DNA of 64,000 nucleotides from Allacma fusca. Lineage: Eukaryota > Arthropoda > Collembola > Symphypleona > Sminthuridae. A program made the translations under genes and the position numbers. Positions 1 through 20,590 of the stretch are shown here, in pieces; the first letter of the stretch is position 1, and each line of letters begins with the position of its first letter. The DNA is taken from NCBI GenBank assembly GCA_947179485.1, contig OX359249.1, positions 37,000,250-37,064,249 on the forward strand. The letters run 5' to 3'. Below the pieces are notes generated by a model. It was not told the origin of the DNA. It made no database searches and saw only the letters and a program-made list of their open reading frames with translations.

Positions 1-3000
1 AACGATGGAAGTCACTGTGTGTACAGATAAAGTAAGTATGGTTTTTATTTCAAGACTAAATCTCTACTCTAAAATGGATCATGGATTGGAATAACGTGTA
101 TATCAGCAATGCTACAATGAAAATCCTTTGTATTACGGCCAAGGCTACGCAACTTTGACTTAGTTTCTGAGTTTTCAGTGAAAAGAATAGAATTATTGTG
201 GGAATCTTCTCACCCCAGCATAATTAACCATTTATGAAAATTAAGCTTGATTTTTTTTTGTTAGTAGCTCCAAATACAAATCATAGTGAGATTGTCTCCT
301 ACAGGTTTAACCTCTTCTACTAAAAACTATTAAAAAATAATAAATAATATAAATTTTGTAGGTAATTATTACATTAATTTATAACAGACTCATGGAAATA
401 AAAACCGATGAATCGTTTCAGTAGGTTCTTCTCTCATTGTCAGTATAAGCACAAGAACGTCATCTCATCAACAGGATTTTGTAATAATTGTTGTTGTACA
501 TACGTACATAGTTTTTACGCTGAAGTGTGGTTATATAAGCGCATCAATTACTGTTGTTTTCCTCGTAAGGTATAGCTTTTAACCCAAAGGAACTTAAAAA
601 GAAACACTTTGTTTCTACCTTCAAACCACTTTTCTTCGTCTATCTCTTCAAGAGGACCTCTTGGCTACTTTTTCACTCGGCAGTGTTCTTTACAACAATA
701 ATCCACCCAACTCAAACATTATGTTTAACGATTAAGATTCTACAGTCTTGAGAATGAAGCATTGCGTAATGCGGAACTGACGACAAAGTTAACCAAACTT
801 TTACTTTAACAATTTTTTGAAAGTAATTGAAGGTAGGACAGGGGCTCCTTCAAATTCCCAATTATTATTTTCAACTTGCATTTTCTGAACTACATAAATG
901 AGAGAACTCAGGTTAAATTCAACTTCCAAAGCGAACCCCAGTGTACAAATAATCATCAAGACAGCAAATTACCTTGAATTTAACACATGCACCGAAAACG
1001 TGTTGCCGGCAAAAACTGATTTCTCAACTACGTTCAGACATGCACAAATGCAGGCATACATACCTGATGAGAGAGAACAATCAGGTAGAACGTGAGTAAA
1101 AACAAAATATAGGTTTGTACACGTGATGAATACTTTAATATTATGCTTGGAACCTGTTAGAAACATAACATCAGCATGAGTTACGTTAGAACTTCTTTTT
1201 CATTAAACGTATGTATACAATCCATGTCTACAGGACTGGTCAAACCAAAGGACTGTCCTAGAAATGGCAATGGGTACAGTTCCCTGCTCGTTGCGACTGC
1301 CACATATGTTAGAAGTGCATTTATTGAATTTCATAAATGACGAGACCGTGGAGATATTTGTAGTGGAGGAATACCTGCCTTTGAGGGAGATGTGAGATTT
1401 CATCACTCCAATAACAGTCCATTATCAAATTCTCGTAAGGCCGGTTGATGTTGTAGGATGGAGGAAACTCGGAATGTTTTTACGTCAAAACCTCCTGCAT
1501 GCTCCAAAGACAAAATTTGATACCAACTTACATACATTCACTGCTCGTCAAAGGATAAAAAAAAACCTTTGCAAATTTCAAGTTTAACGCGTTTTTCAAC
1601 TTATTTTATTATTGTAAGTATTGCTTCACATTGACTATTTACGGGGAAACACTGGAAGGTCAACGCGGAATGTTGCATGTTCACTTCCCTTCCATGTTAC
1701 CATTCCTACTCCATGGCTCAGGGTAGGTTTATTTAATGGTCAATGCAAAATTATGATGTGGCTGTACGTGAATCTATACTTGCTTCCATTTCTCAAGTGA
1801 AAAATTGTTGGTTCAACTTTTTCTCATGGAAGGTATAAGTTCTCCTTCAGACTCTGACATGATGATATGGTTATCCTACGTGTGCTTCAAGCTTAAGTTG
1901 GATTGTTTTCCACTCCCTTGGTTGCATTAAGCCCACTGCCACAGTAAAATCAAAACCTATCTGAACACATATACAATATTCATGGGAATTTGAAAGAAAA
2001 CTCCACGTAATTATTGTAATAATTATGCAAAAATCAAAACTTAAGATATCATCGTGGTGTGGAGCATAGATTTTCCTTGTTGGGAGAACATTTCCAGTAA
2101 CTTCCTGGAGATTACTGAAATAAGCTCAGCTTTCTCACTTGTCATTGCCATTTCATTACAATGTTCTTAGAAGAATGACCTCGAATTCTGAGAGCAATAT
2201 TCTCGTTTAAGCTCAAAGGAAAATCTAGTTTTGAAATAGCCTTCCTTCCAAGCGAACTTTGTTCCGTAGCAAAAACTACTCTTCATTTGTTAATCCTAAT
2301 ACAATTGTAGGGGTATTGCAACGTGAGAAACATTTGCCATTGGTTTTATCTATGTATCTAGACATTTGGCAGATATTTTTATCCTAGTTATTGTACTTCC
2401 TCTTTTTCTACACTTGGATTTGATAGTTCTGAAGTTCTGATAGATAATTAAGTATTATGCCATGCTTAATTGCTAAGTCTGGAATTTTATAACTTTTTTT
2501 TTACCTTTTGTGGGAATTGAGAATTGGATTTAGTTGAAGCCTGTATTAATGTTTTCCAAAGACGATTCAACTGTATGATAAGCAATTCCGGAACAAGCAC
2601 TAAAAGTTGATCATATGTATAGTACATACATACGTGGAAATCTTCCTATTTGAAAATGGTTTTGCCTTGCAACTAGATATGTAATATGAGGTATTTTAAT
2701 TTACTGTAATTATTAGGCTTTTCCCTCAGTCGTCAGTACAAGGGCAACACCTGAAAATCATTTGTGTCAGTTTTTCAGCATCAAAACCACAGGATTTATG
2801 GAAATATCAATGTATTGGGAAATACTAGACGTATTTTAATTTGACAATGGTATCATATCATCATGCAATAAGTAATCATCCCGAGCATATTTATTTTACC
2901 TCAAGGCATACAAATCTTGGTAATTATTATCTTGGAAAGAGCAATTTGAGTTTTTCAGGGATTTCATCACCTTTTAAATTAGTGGCAATTGCTCCTAGCA

Positions 3001-6000
3001 CGAAAAGTATCAGTGCTAACTGATACATATGTATGTAGTGAGTATATATGTACATATCTATAACAATCACATGTAAATTGATTAGCTGAAATATTAAGCA
3101 AGAACACTAATAAAATCCTAATGGTCCAAATGGTCGTAAACACAGAGTATCGTTTTTATCTCATTGCCAGTAACATTTTTATAATTATCAAGTGCATCAA
3201 GGTATAATTACTGTGAGGTGTCAAGTCATTCCAGTTTTCCCTCTTCCCTGATAATCTCTGTATCTTCATATCTAAACTGAAGAAAGTCAAGAACTTGTGA
3301 TACATATAGTAATTCCTAAATTAAAGCACGTCGAGTATACGCTCAAGACTGAGATTCAAGAGATTCTTTTGAGTAATAAACACACACTTACGTACGTTTA
3401 AAATTACTTTGTATAATAGTACCACCTTGGTTTAAGTATTCAGTAGTTCCATGACATTTAACCCAAGGTCTCATCACCTGGCAACGAAGACTCACTGCCA
3501 TACGTGCTGTGTACTACACACATGATGTGACTAACTATTTGTTTCTGGAGGTGGCTAGTTAATTAAAAATACAGTAGATTCACAGGACTTAATGATCATC
3601 TGGATCAGAGCAAGATTTACGGGGAATTTAACGGCAGACTATATTTTATACCCAATGATCAATTACACCTAAAAGCTCTGACTAAAACAGAAACAATCAA
3701 CAACCACGACTGTGAAGGTTACATGTTTTTGCCCATTTGACGTTGCATTGAGCAATGAGCTATGAGGATGTTGACTTTGGGACATGTAGATAGTTGAAAA
3801 AGGATTTTTTATTCAATAAATATTTAGGTAGAAGATTTTCGACGTGAATTTGAGCACAACTTGCGTAATCTCTTCCCGAAGCTAGGTTTCATCAAACTTC
3901 TACCTCATGATCTGAAGTGAGGGCTGAGGGCAATTGAAAGGGATACGTAACCGCGGAATCATTTGATCCCATAAGTGAATTACCTGGACTCACGTCGCGA
4001 TTTTTATTGTCATAGTTGTCACAGCAATTTGAATATTCTAAAACCAGATTGAACAACTTCCATCGATGAATATTTGTAATACTGTGTGCGCCCATACGTA
4101 ATATATAAACTTGACTACTACGAATACAATGAGGATAAAAGGAGGAAGCAGATAAATACTTTTAAATTAAATAACACTATATATGTACAGTCTAGACTCT
4201 ATCCCTCAACAGTGGTGTCACCGGAAGGTCTTATCAAAATAAGAAACATACTTACTCATTGATGCCTATTTTCATAAAAACAATACTTGTGCCATCTATT
4301 ATAGTAGAGAAGACTGTCACTGATAAAAATCTCGTAACAATTTAGTCTTCATTTAATTTTACTGCTTATACTGTCTCGCATAACAATGACAGTGACAATA
4401 GCAGACGTTACGTATTACCCACATAACAATTACAACAGTTTGCTCCTGCTGCATAGAGATCATTAAAATTCCGAAGGAAACAAGATGTAATAATGGTGCT
4501 TGGGAGACAAGTATTTTATTTTATTCGCAAATTCACTATAGTCTTGGAAATTGGGTGAACTGAAGCATGATCAATGCAAGGAGAAGTCAAGGTCCATTGA
4601 ATTATTTACCATGAACTGTGCCAATGTTGATACTACTGCACTCCATGGTAAGGATAAGAAATGGACAAGTGCTGGTGCTTTAGGGTAAAATCTGGTTTTT
4701 AAAAACGAAAAGCAAAAGCTGCAGCTCGTCTGCATACCAATAATGACTGGAGTTTCCAGCATATTAGGTGTGCATGAGTAATTATTTAGCTCACTTGTGA
4801 ATTTGTTTGTAGCACTGTGAAGAATGAGGTGAAGGGGTTCACTATTACTATTACGGCCAGGACTTTTAAGAACACGTGCTACTTGTATGCATAATTCAAG
4901 TATGTATGTAGGTATCGTGATAATAATCTGGACTCTGGACCTGGAACCTGTCTTGTATGAGTCGTTACACGTTCCTGTCTCCGCGCACTCATGAAGGAAG
5001 GAAAAAAGTTGTAGGTCAAGAAATTAACTTACGTGCATGTTACAATTTCGGGAAAAACTGTTCGACAAGTAACTCATACAGTAGTCTGTAATTAAAGGGA
5101 AACTAACTACATTGTGCAAATTTTAAAAGGCAGTTTAAAAAAAATTAAAGCTTGATTGTAGCTTCAGGTTGAAAGTCCAGCGTCATGACTTCCCAATGCA
5201 CTTCAACTTGCGCCAACTCCTGAATATAAGCAGTACGTTAAGACAAGAGCAGTTACAGATCTACGATTGCATAACTACATCAAAGATTTTCCTTGATAGC
5301 TAAAAAGTTGGACGTAACAACTCAATTCAGGTTCAAAGATTCCCTTAGTGAAGTAGGATTCCTTCGATGCGCATTGTCAGTTCAAAAATTGTCTTCACTG
5401 GTATTATTGATACCTTTTATGTATTTATGATATGGATCCAGAAGTTGTACGTCGTGGTTGAGTAATAAAAATTGACAATTGATATGCACTACCCATTACT
5501 TAATAAGTATGGAAGTCAAGTTGCGGCTCAAAAATTAAACTTGAAAAATAGCAGTCTATGATTATGGTATGGATTGTATGTTACAGTATAGTCAGTGCAA
5601 GTATATCTTTTATGTGGGAATTTTTCCCGTGTATGTATATTTAAAATGACTGATTTGAAGGTAATTAAATACGTCAGGACAATCATATCAGATCATAATT
5701 TAAGGGTCCGTCAGCAGGTGAGTGCAGACTGCTCCAGGCTGCTCTGAGAGTTTCAGAAAATAGAACCGGAATGGTAACTTGTTTTTCTTTCATAATTCTC
5801 TTCCAATAATAACCGTGGGTTCCTCTGGAATGGTCTTTCATGTAAAGGTTACTAACTTTAGTGCAAATCTGCCGCACTCTCGCTCTCATGACGTGTCAGA
5901 ACTTTTGAAACTCAATGCTAAACTTTTCGTTTAGCAGAGGACATGGAAACTTGTTCAAAGTCACTTAATGTGACTGATGTGAAAAATAAGTCGCGTCACA

Positions 6001-9000
6001 GAGTCCCATAGTTACTGAACATCCATTTATTGCAGGAAGTAAATAACAGATAAATTTTGCACTTTCCAAGAGATTACTGTATTTTACTTTGTTATAGATA
6101 CTTACATTTATTTATTGTACTCCTGTATCCATAACACCTTTATGTCAAATAATACTCAAACAATATTCAATTGTATTTTTTTGTCGTATGGGGTGTTGTG
6201 GCTTCTCGAACTCACTCATTGTCAGTTGTTGTGACAATAATTTCTATTGTAAAGTTTTTAATAAGTCAAAAATGACCGTAGAGGGATGTTATGACGGTCA
6301 TGGTGAGAGGTGCCTTCATGCTTTGATAACATCGGACTCGGGGTCATCCTGTTAGTTTACATGGTCCTCAAAGAACTTAGCCACATAAAAGTTTGCAATA
6401 TTTGACGAGCTCCCAGACTTTAATTAGATGCATCTATATGTATGCAAAACACACATAATTCCTAATATCAACTTTGATCATATTATTTGATTCATTATGA
6501 CTGACTGAGTAACGAGATATTTGCAGATGCTATTAAGATATTGTATAGTTACTGTCTGTTGACTTCACTGCTATGTAACTTCTATGTAACAAAATGATAT
6601 TATCATGCTGCGTAACATCTCGAAGGTGTTTTAATACTCAAGCCAATATATTATTTTCCAGCCTTCCTTGAATATTTTCCCGGACTTGTCCATTTGCAAG
6701 GAGTTTCAGTGCCTTTTATCTAACGTGTGTACATTTTTACATGGCACAACTTATTGCTTACAAATTGGTTAGCTCTTTGCACCCAACCGCTGTGTCCACA
6801 CGTACCTCGCAATCAGTAGAACTTGAAAAATTAGCATAACGAGGCCGGCGGTTTCTGGAAAAAAAATAAAGAGCCTAAAAATTCCTCAATGCTCGGTGTT
6901 TTTACACCAACGGTCCTCAAGGTAGACGAGCAAGCTGTTGTAATTAAATCGTTGACTGTTTTTTACTGGTTTCATGATTTAGACGTCAGAAATGGCCACA
7001 CAAATTCGATGTGCCAAATTGAGTTCGATCATGTACAGATATTGTTTTTTTTATTCTTATATATTTATTTTTCCTTTATCGTCTTTTTGCAAAACATTAT
7101 AACTTTTTATTTGTATGTCCATGAAAACACCTTGTTTTGTTTCAACAGAAAATAGAGTTTTTGTTCAAGTCCCCCTCTGTAGTTATAATTTCTGGGTTTA
7201 CTGTTCATGCATTAGTTACTAGAGTGTCTGTGTTCCTGAATCTAAAAAATTGGAATGAAGAATAAGATTTATATTTCGGGAATGAAAACACTCGGGGATT
7301 ATAATCACAAGTGGCTTGAGATGTAATCAGTAATCACGTTAATCTGTGTTGGATACATCTCTTACCATCTGACCTTGTAGTGAGTCAATATGAAAACTTG
7401 ACCTGAATCACATACTAAATTTAGTTTGAGATTATTGTTTAGTAAAGATTATTACTGTTGTTCTCTCAATTATTAGTAGGAATAAGAATTTTACTTGTCA
7501 GTGTAACTCTTGTCATGTTAGATGACTGACCAATAAATAAAGGTATGAAAATAGTTTCGCACATAGATTAAAATATCTATCCCTGTGTGTAGCCGGTTAA
7601 GACCTTCGACCCAGAGAAAAACTGGAAAAATAATTTAGTAGTGTCAGTGTCAATATTTCTTTTATCTGCCATTTTGAACACATTTTTGAATAGGGTGAGA
7701 ACTTTATGCGTAATTAGGTATAGTTCTATAAGTGTATTTACGTTAATTCATAAAGTTGATTAAAAAATGTCCTTTTGTCCTCAGGGATAAATTATAGATA
7801 GTTTTTTCCTTGAGAATATTAAAATTCATTAAGAGGCCTTAATACATGTTTTTCTAGATTTTACTACCGCAGTTTTTGCTTTTAAGCAGTAATTGTGACA
7901 AGAGCTTCGAATTATTACATTACAAATCGACTAAACAGTATAACCACATGAGATTTTACCTACACGAATTTCGAATTCTGCATTTCTTCATTCATGTTTT
8001 TTTTTATTGATAGGGATCCTTTACAAGATCTCATTGAAAGGGTAAAGATAAGCTGCTTTCAATTTAGTTGCAAGAGCAAACAAGTTTATAATCAATAATT
8101 ATATTGATTTCAAGTTCACAAGTAACTCGTTATTTCTAGCATGAGAGGAAAATGAAGAATATTGTAAAAGTCATAGGTATACTGAATGTTTATTAATTAT
8201 TATAAACAAGTCAATTGAACTGTCCATTCTGTACTATGTATTAAGCTAAGCAGTGTTTACTGTTAGCCAGAATTAAAATGTTTCATGTTCGTGTACTCAC
8301 GTCCAAGGCAGGTTTCAATGTTACTGTAATTTTTTAAGTATCATTGAAATTAGTAATAATAAAATAGCACAATTATTTGTGCGGCTCTATGTTTCATTTC
8401 GTTCGTTTTTTTGCTAGAAAAAATAATTATAGTTGCTCTGTAGTTTTATACATAGAATAAAATTTGCTCAATCTCTAAAGGTTACGGGGACTTCTGAAAA
8501 CCCGTAAATTCGAGATATTCTGCCATCTGTCTTATTGGAGGCTTCCGAAGAATTTTCTGTAATGGTGTGGCCAGCTGATTATTCTTCTGTGAAACACATG
8601 TGATTATGTTTCGGGAAATTTGGTTACTAATAACTATACAGAGAAGTACTATAGTGAAATATTTACCTGCTAATCTACAGATGAGCTGAGAAGGATGCGC
8701 TACTCATGTCATGCGGAAGATGAGGACAACAAATCCATAAAAGAAATGGTAAATATGCACGCTGTCGGGAATGACAAGACACGGGTAAAAGTACGGTTAG
8801 GTATCTTCAGAGCTGTAGGAGAAATTCATTACATTTATATCTCCAGTAGTATAGTTGAGAATAACTTATTTTTCATTTCAATAGCGAAAGCTCACAGTTA
8901 ATAATGGAGTTGATGTCAGAGCTCCTATAGTGGATGAAAGCAGAGATCAAGTTACGATTAATGGTCTCTACACTTGACTTCCACTGGTTGGCTGTTTCTA

Positions 9001-12000
9001 CATTCAGGACTATATATATGCATGACACACATATGTACCTATAGTCATAAAAAGGAAAAATGCACACGACTCCTAAATATTAATGGTTCTTTGCAAGAAC
9101 TATTTTGGCATCTTATGGTATCAAATGTCTTATCCCAAGATTTACAAAATTATTATCTCGGTCATTGAGCAATTATGCTGCTAAACAATGAAACATTTTT
9201 AAGGCACGAGTGTCACGGGTCAGTTTTGTATTGCACATTAATTCTGAACGAATCAACTGCAGTGTACTTTTATTCTGATGAATTTATGGTCATATTGTAA
9301 TTTTATATAATCATACGTAAAACTGCAGAATGACTAGTGCTATGTGTCCTATCTTAAGCAGAATGGGAGGCTAATCATCAGAACCGCTCATTATGAGCAC
9401 ATTGGCTTTTAAGGTCAATAATCACAATACTAGTGAATAGATCCATGTCACCCGTCGTGGAACGCTATACTTTTCAGTGTTCCAAAAAGAAAGAGTATAT
9501 AAGGTGAATCTGCTTTAAGAAAACGTAGCGACGTGGAATATAAATACACATAGATATATCTAATTTAAATCCATGTGAAAGTCTCATAACAAAATGAATA
9601 TTCGAAATTCGTTTAATCAGTCTCAATGGAGTCAATGGGGACACATTTATTATTTGAGAGGATCCTATAAAACAAGGTACGTGTTTCCAGACTTTCTGCT
9701 TGAGGTAACAATTCTATAATAAATTGGACGATCAAAACATGTGAAAACCTGCCGAAAGGTTTAATGGTCCACATCATAGTGCCTCGTGTGGAATCCATTG
9801 TCAATTGCAGGCTCCATCTCATTGTGTCTCTGAGTAAGTAGATTCATGCAGCCAAGTGGAAGTAAATAAACATGCATTCAAAGTAACGATCATCGTTGGA
9901 GTATCATTTACTTCACAAGTGCTTTACTCCCCGAATCGTAGCTGCACTCAAATCCTTATTTATATATTCATTTTCTTAACCCTGGTCAATAAACATAATG
10001 GCTGCTGTATTTACTACACACCACATGACTACATATTAGAATAGAAAGTTATATTTATTATTTCAGCCTGTGATACTATAATCCGGCGATATTTGCCATC
10101 TGCATGTATAGGAGCAATGACAGCATGGTTTGTAAACCACTTTTCAAATGGAGTGCATTCAGCCAGTGATTGTATTATTTTGGGCTCCTATAAACTTCCG
10201 TCCACTCGGTATCTTTGAGAGGGTGGAAGAGATGCATCTCATCAACTTGTGCCAAAGAAAGAGCGATTGTCTCCTGAAAAGTCGTGACTTGTTCAATTCT
10301 AAGTCATAATTCCTTTCCCATTAAACACCCGCAAGAACATAATATCAGAGTTTTAGAAAATACTAAGGAAATTACAGATGCATGGATTACTTAAAAATAT
10401 TTACATTATACGTATATTCCTGGCAATGTTACATTCCTGGCCTATGAATTTCCACGATATGTAGCAAGTAACAGAATTCAGGAATGTTTTAAAGCTCACA
10501 GCCCGTACTTCGCTTGTTCATCTGTTAGTTCTATTATGCTCATTTTCTACACTGTCTGTAATGTAACAGCGTAATGAGCTAGAACAATGCACAAATAACA
10601 AAGATATGTACAAGTAATGTTTCTTTAAATACATTTTTGGCTTACATAATAATTCAACTTTCTTCCCTACCGCCGCACTGCATAGTTTGTGTGCATTTCG
10701 ATTGTAGTAAATGACAGGAGAGACGGAGAGAGTAAAATACTTGTGAATGGAGATTGTTCTCTAAGTAAGCAGGTATTTTCATCGGTTTGTAGAAACTGCT
10801 GAAAGTTTGTTTCAAATTGTAATATCTTCCAATATTGTTTCAGTGCAAACTCACTTACTTCACGCCTTAAAGAATCTCAACAATCTGGTAATTTTCTGTG
10901 AGCACAGCTCTGCAGCCTAAATACCTTCATTACTTTCTGATTAGCCATAATTTTTGGTTTGTTCTAAATAATTAATTTGGGATATTTTTCTAAACCCTGC
11001 CGTCGAGTACTGATTTGGGAAAAGACGAAAAAATTCTCATGCACAAGCTTGAAACGAAGCGGAATTAAGTGGAAAATGTCACAAACACGTGTTGATTACA
11101 TTAACTTAATAGGGTTTGAAAACTACTTCCACTTTATCATGTTGTTAGTACCTTGAAATCAGAAAGGAAGCATTGATACCGTCTTATCATGGGAACTTCC
11201 GGTAAGTCTAGAAGTTGCAGCTTCTAGGAAATGACATTGAAAATATTTTTTAATTATTATTTTTAATTTTTCAATCTAAGTATGTACTGATTGTACTTAC
11301 ATGCTCAGGTAGATCATTGCACACACCCTCGCTGTATCAATTATTACCACAAAATTCTAGCACTACTATCCGGGGTCGCACCAGTTCCCATTGTATTCAA
11401 AAACATTCATAATACAAGGAATAGTAAATAAGCACGTATGCAAACAAAGCGTGAATCCGACTCTCACGGATCTCTTCCGTCTTTTTAATGCTTGTTGTTG
11501 GAAAATAACAGAGGTCTTAACAGTGTTTCAAGTTGTACTTATTAAATGCTGACGGATCAAATTTGTATCAATTTATTGTGCAAGTTGTGTCTTAGCAGCA
11601 ATACTGGAGCCAAAGTCACAATGAATTTAAGAACAATGAATAAAACTCTCCAGGAATACTGTATTTCAAGAATTAAGTACATGCTACTAATAAAAATAAT
11701 CAATTTTGCTAGACACCGATTAGTCACAAACGACACTGCATTATATGTAGGTGGAGACAAAATGGTCTGAATCTTTTGAGCTGAAGATCAGTGCGTTATT
11801 TACCAGAGGTATTGATTACTTACTGATTAATATACAGATTACCAGCTGAAATGGGTGTGTATGAAAATTTTGAGATACAGGAAATCTTGGAGCACCTTAC
11901 ATATGAGTGTATGTAATTGGAAATTCTTATATGTATGTATTGGTAATGCTTAGCTCATCGTGGAATTACGCAAACCAAGGTTTAAGGAATAACAGGTTTA

Positions 12001-13153
12001 TGTGATAATAATAAATACAATTTGTAACAAGTTAATAGTCTAAACTAACCAGCGAGAAACACGTTTTTTCAGCGTATGTATTTCTATTTCCGGGTCAGGT
12101 CAGTCCCGTTTGAATACATGTGAGGTACGTAGTCAAAACCGTATGTGAATGGAAAATAGAACAAGTTTGGGATCCCGTGAAATTGGTGGCTATATTTCTA
12201 ATATGTTGTGATGATCTATTAAAGTAAATAACACATTATTTTTTTTAGTACTCCAAAGCGTGCTGTCTTTTATGGTTACTATTTCGGTACATATTATTTG
12301 TGTGAGTAGATGACTCTACATTGAGAAGACACTGTTGACAAAAGTATGACATGATTGAGAGAGGTGTAAGTATGCACAGGTAATTTTTTAAGTAATATTT
12401 CAATGGCCAATGAGCGTGCCGAGGAAAGAAAACATTTATTTCCTTCTTCATACATGAGCAATTCCCATAAATGATGTGGTTTGTCGGAAGGAGATCATGA
12501 CCGTGAATTTTTACCAACCAGAATTTTGGTGTCAAAATATTTTAGATACATACATACGTGTACTAAAACTGACTATTGAGAGGTTCAATTATTGCCAATG
12601 GTTGTGGTTTGAGAAACATCCAATTTTACTTTTTGTACCACAAATATACTGTATATGCATTTGTAGTCAAAATGCTTTAATGTGGATCAGATTCCTAAGC
12701 ACGTTCTTTCCTCTTTTAACTAATGATCTACTTCTTGTGCAATAAATTTTTGATGTTTGCAGGCCGCACTACATCCCTCAAAAAGTATGGTGTTGTGGAA
12801 AGGGTAAGGAAATTCCTACGCAACGATTATTACGCATAAAGAAGATCCTTCGATGATATTGCGTGAGGTAGGACAGTCAAATGTCTATAATGACAAATGT
12901 CTAGTTTTAAGAATGAAATTGAATTATTTTTACATGTCAATGCAAAACTTGGAATCTTGCTTAGTATTTATTTCATAGTAATTAAAAGATTATTGATTTT
13001 TACTTGTATTTTACCCATTCTCAGAATTAACATAAATATTCAACGAAGTGATTCAATCTTGTAAGATCACTAAATAACATTACATAAATAAATAAAATAT
13101 ACTCTTGTTAGCAAGGAATTGAGGCACGTTCTCACGTAAGGGCGTAATAGGAA
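1..13153. other. 13 kb with no recognisable gene
   Basis: I read both strands here and found only short open frames with no recognisable domain and no chain of exons with consistent phase. The sequence is AT-rich with many short TACATA/TATGTA runs. It may be intergenic or the intron of a gene lying mostly outside the window. No transposon ends with target duplications were found by eye, although an old degraded copy could be missed. Confidence 0.5.
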
Positions 13154-14095
13154 TTACACGTATTTAATTGGGGTGACGACTGTCTTGTCCATCGCTTCTT
13201 GACCATTCCACCAGGGTGTGTCCAGGCTCAATCCAAGTCTGTCCAAAATCTCCGATACGGTTTCACCAATTAGATCCTCATTCAAGGGGAGTTTCGCATC
13301 ACGCTTGCGTCTCTTTCCTGTTGCTCGGAAAATATGGCATTAATTATCTGTCCAGTGGATACTTACCGTATCATATTTAAATTGGGATATTAGTAGCATC
13401 TATTCATATTATAATGAACTAGGACTACCCCTACAGGCATATGAAATAATAATTAGAAGCTACCATAAAATATAAATTTTATACTGATGTTAAAAATAAA
13501 TATTCTGAATTTTCAGAGTCATTTTTTTACTCTGCGTTTCGTACCGGCCAAAATAATAGTTGGAGTACTACTACTTGAACGGGCTGCAGAGAGAAAAATG
13601 AACAGGAAGAGAATTAAACCGAGAAAGGACATGCCACCGAGAAGACTGTAAAGATCCATGTTAGAACTAGATGAAGGCCATCCCCAGCCGGAGGAACCGG
13701 TCATCATGTGTCTCGCTTCAGAGGTAGAATTCCATGTTGAATTTGACACAAGGATGGGGAACCTAGAAAATTTGTAATATTTGGAAATAATATAGACACT
13801 GAACCAGTGAGAAGAAGAAAGATGCGGGAGAAAATTCCTCAAAAGCTTATCTTTCTCACTTTGTTGTCACTTTCGGAACGGTGGTCTTGGTTTTGGCCTT
13901 TGGATCACTGGGAACAGAAGCACCATCGCGTATTTTCGATGGATACTCGTGAACTTTCTTGTGATGATGTGATGATGAACTAGAACTTGAATGATTTGGT
14001 TTCAAAACACTTAAAATATCTGAAGTGTCACAGAATGACGTGGAATAGAGAACTCCCAGGAGAATAACACCGACAGAAAATTTTGAAAATCCCAT
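13154..14095 (-). CDS. Unrecognised small single-pass membrane protein with signal peptide (3 exons, 205 aa)
   Basis: I do not recognise the family. Exons on the minus strand are 14095-13860, 13762-13545 and 13317-13154. Both introns are GT-AG and the phases fit exactly (236+218+164 nt = 205 codons plus TAA). Residues 1-22 look like a cleavable signal peptide (hydrophobic core VGVILLGVLYSTSFC). A Ser/His-rich, low-complexity segment follows at about 34-45. A strongly hydrophobic stretch at about 119-139 (LLGGMSFLGLILFLFIFLSA) is a likely membrane helix. It is followed by Ser-rich sequence and a basic cluster KRRKR at 153-157, split by the second intron. The tail holds a helical LIGETVSEILDRLGL segment and a TPWWN motif. 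If the signal peptide is real, this is a type I protein with the basic tail in the cytosol. The other reading is a precursor cut at KRRKR, but a cluster that close to a membrane helix more often serves as a stop-transfer signal. The ATG is the first one in frame with the signal peptide. Confidence 0.6.
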
Positions 14096-20329
<6,234 letters not shown>

Positions 20330-20584
20330 GTTCTATTCCGTTGTTGCTGACCCTTGTCAATCCATCTTGTCATTGTAACTTTTAAACACTTTTGCATGTA
20401 TCTCTGATTTTACTTTTGTACATTTTACATATGTTTATATGTAGCACCTTTGAAAATAATGTACAGAGCACCAATATTATTCGCAATTTCGCAGGATTAT
20501 TTCGCTACGTTCCTATGAAACACGTTATTCCTAGTTGTTCGAAAATTAGACCTTTAATTTCGTCAAGTAACTTATCATTAGCTA

Positions 20585-20590
20585 AATAAA
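20585..20590 (+). terminator. Polyadenylation signal of Pcyt2 (AATAAA)
   Basis: The first canonical AATAAA I see downstream of the Pcyt2 stop codon lies about 255 bp beyond it, which gives a plausible 3'UTR of roughly 0.27 kb. Confidence 0.5.

Noticed and set aside
898..1166. Overlapping open frames on both strands
   Set aside because: Both are short, overlapping and featureless, as expected by chance.
6889..7155. 88-codon open frame with hydrophobic C-terminus
   Set aside because: The hydrophobic run is explained by T-rich sequence. There are no splice partners and no domain.
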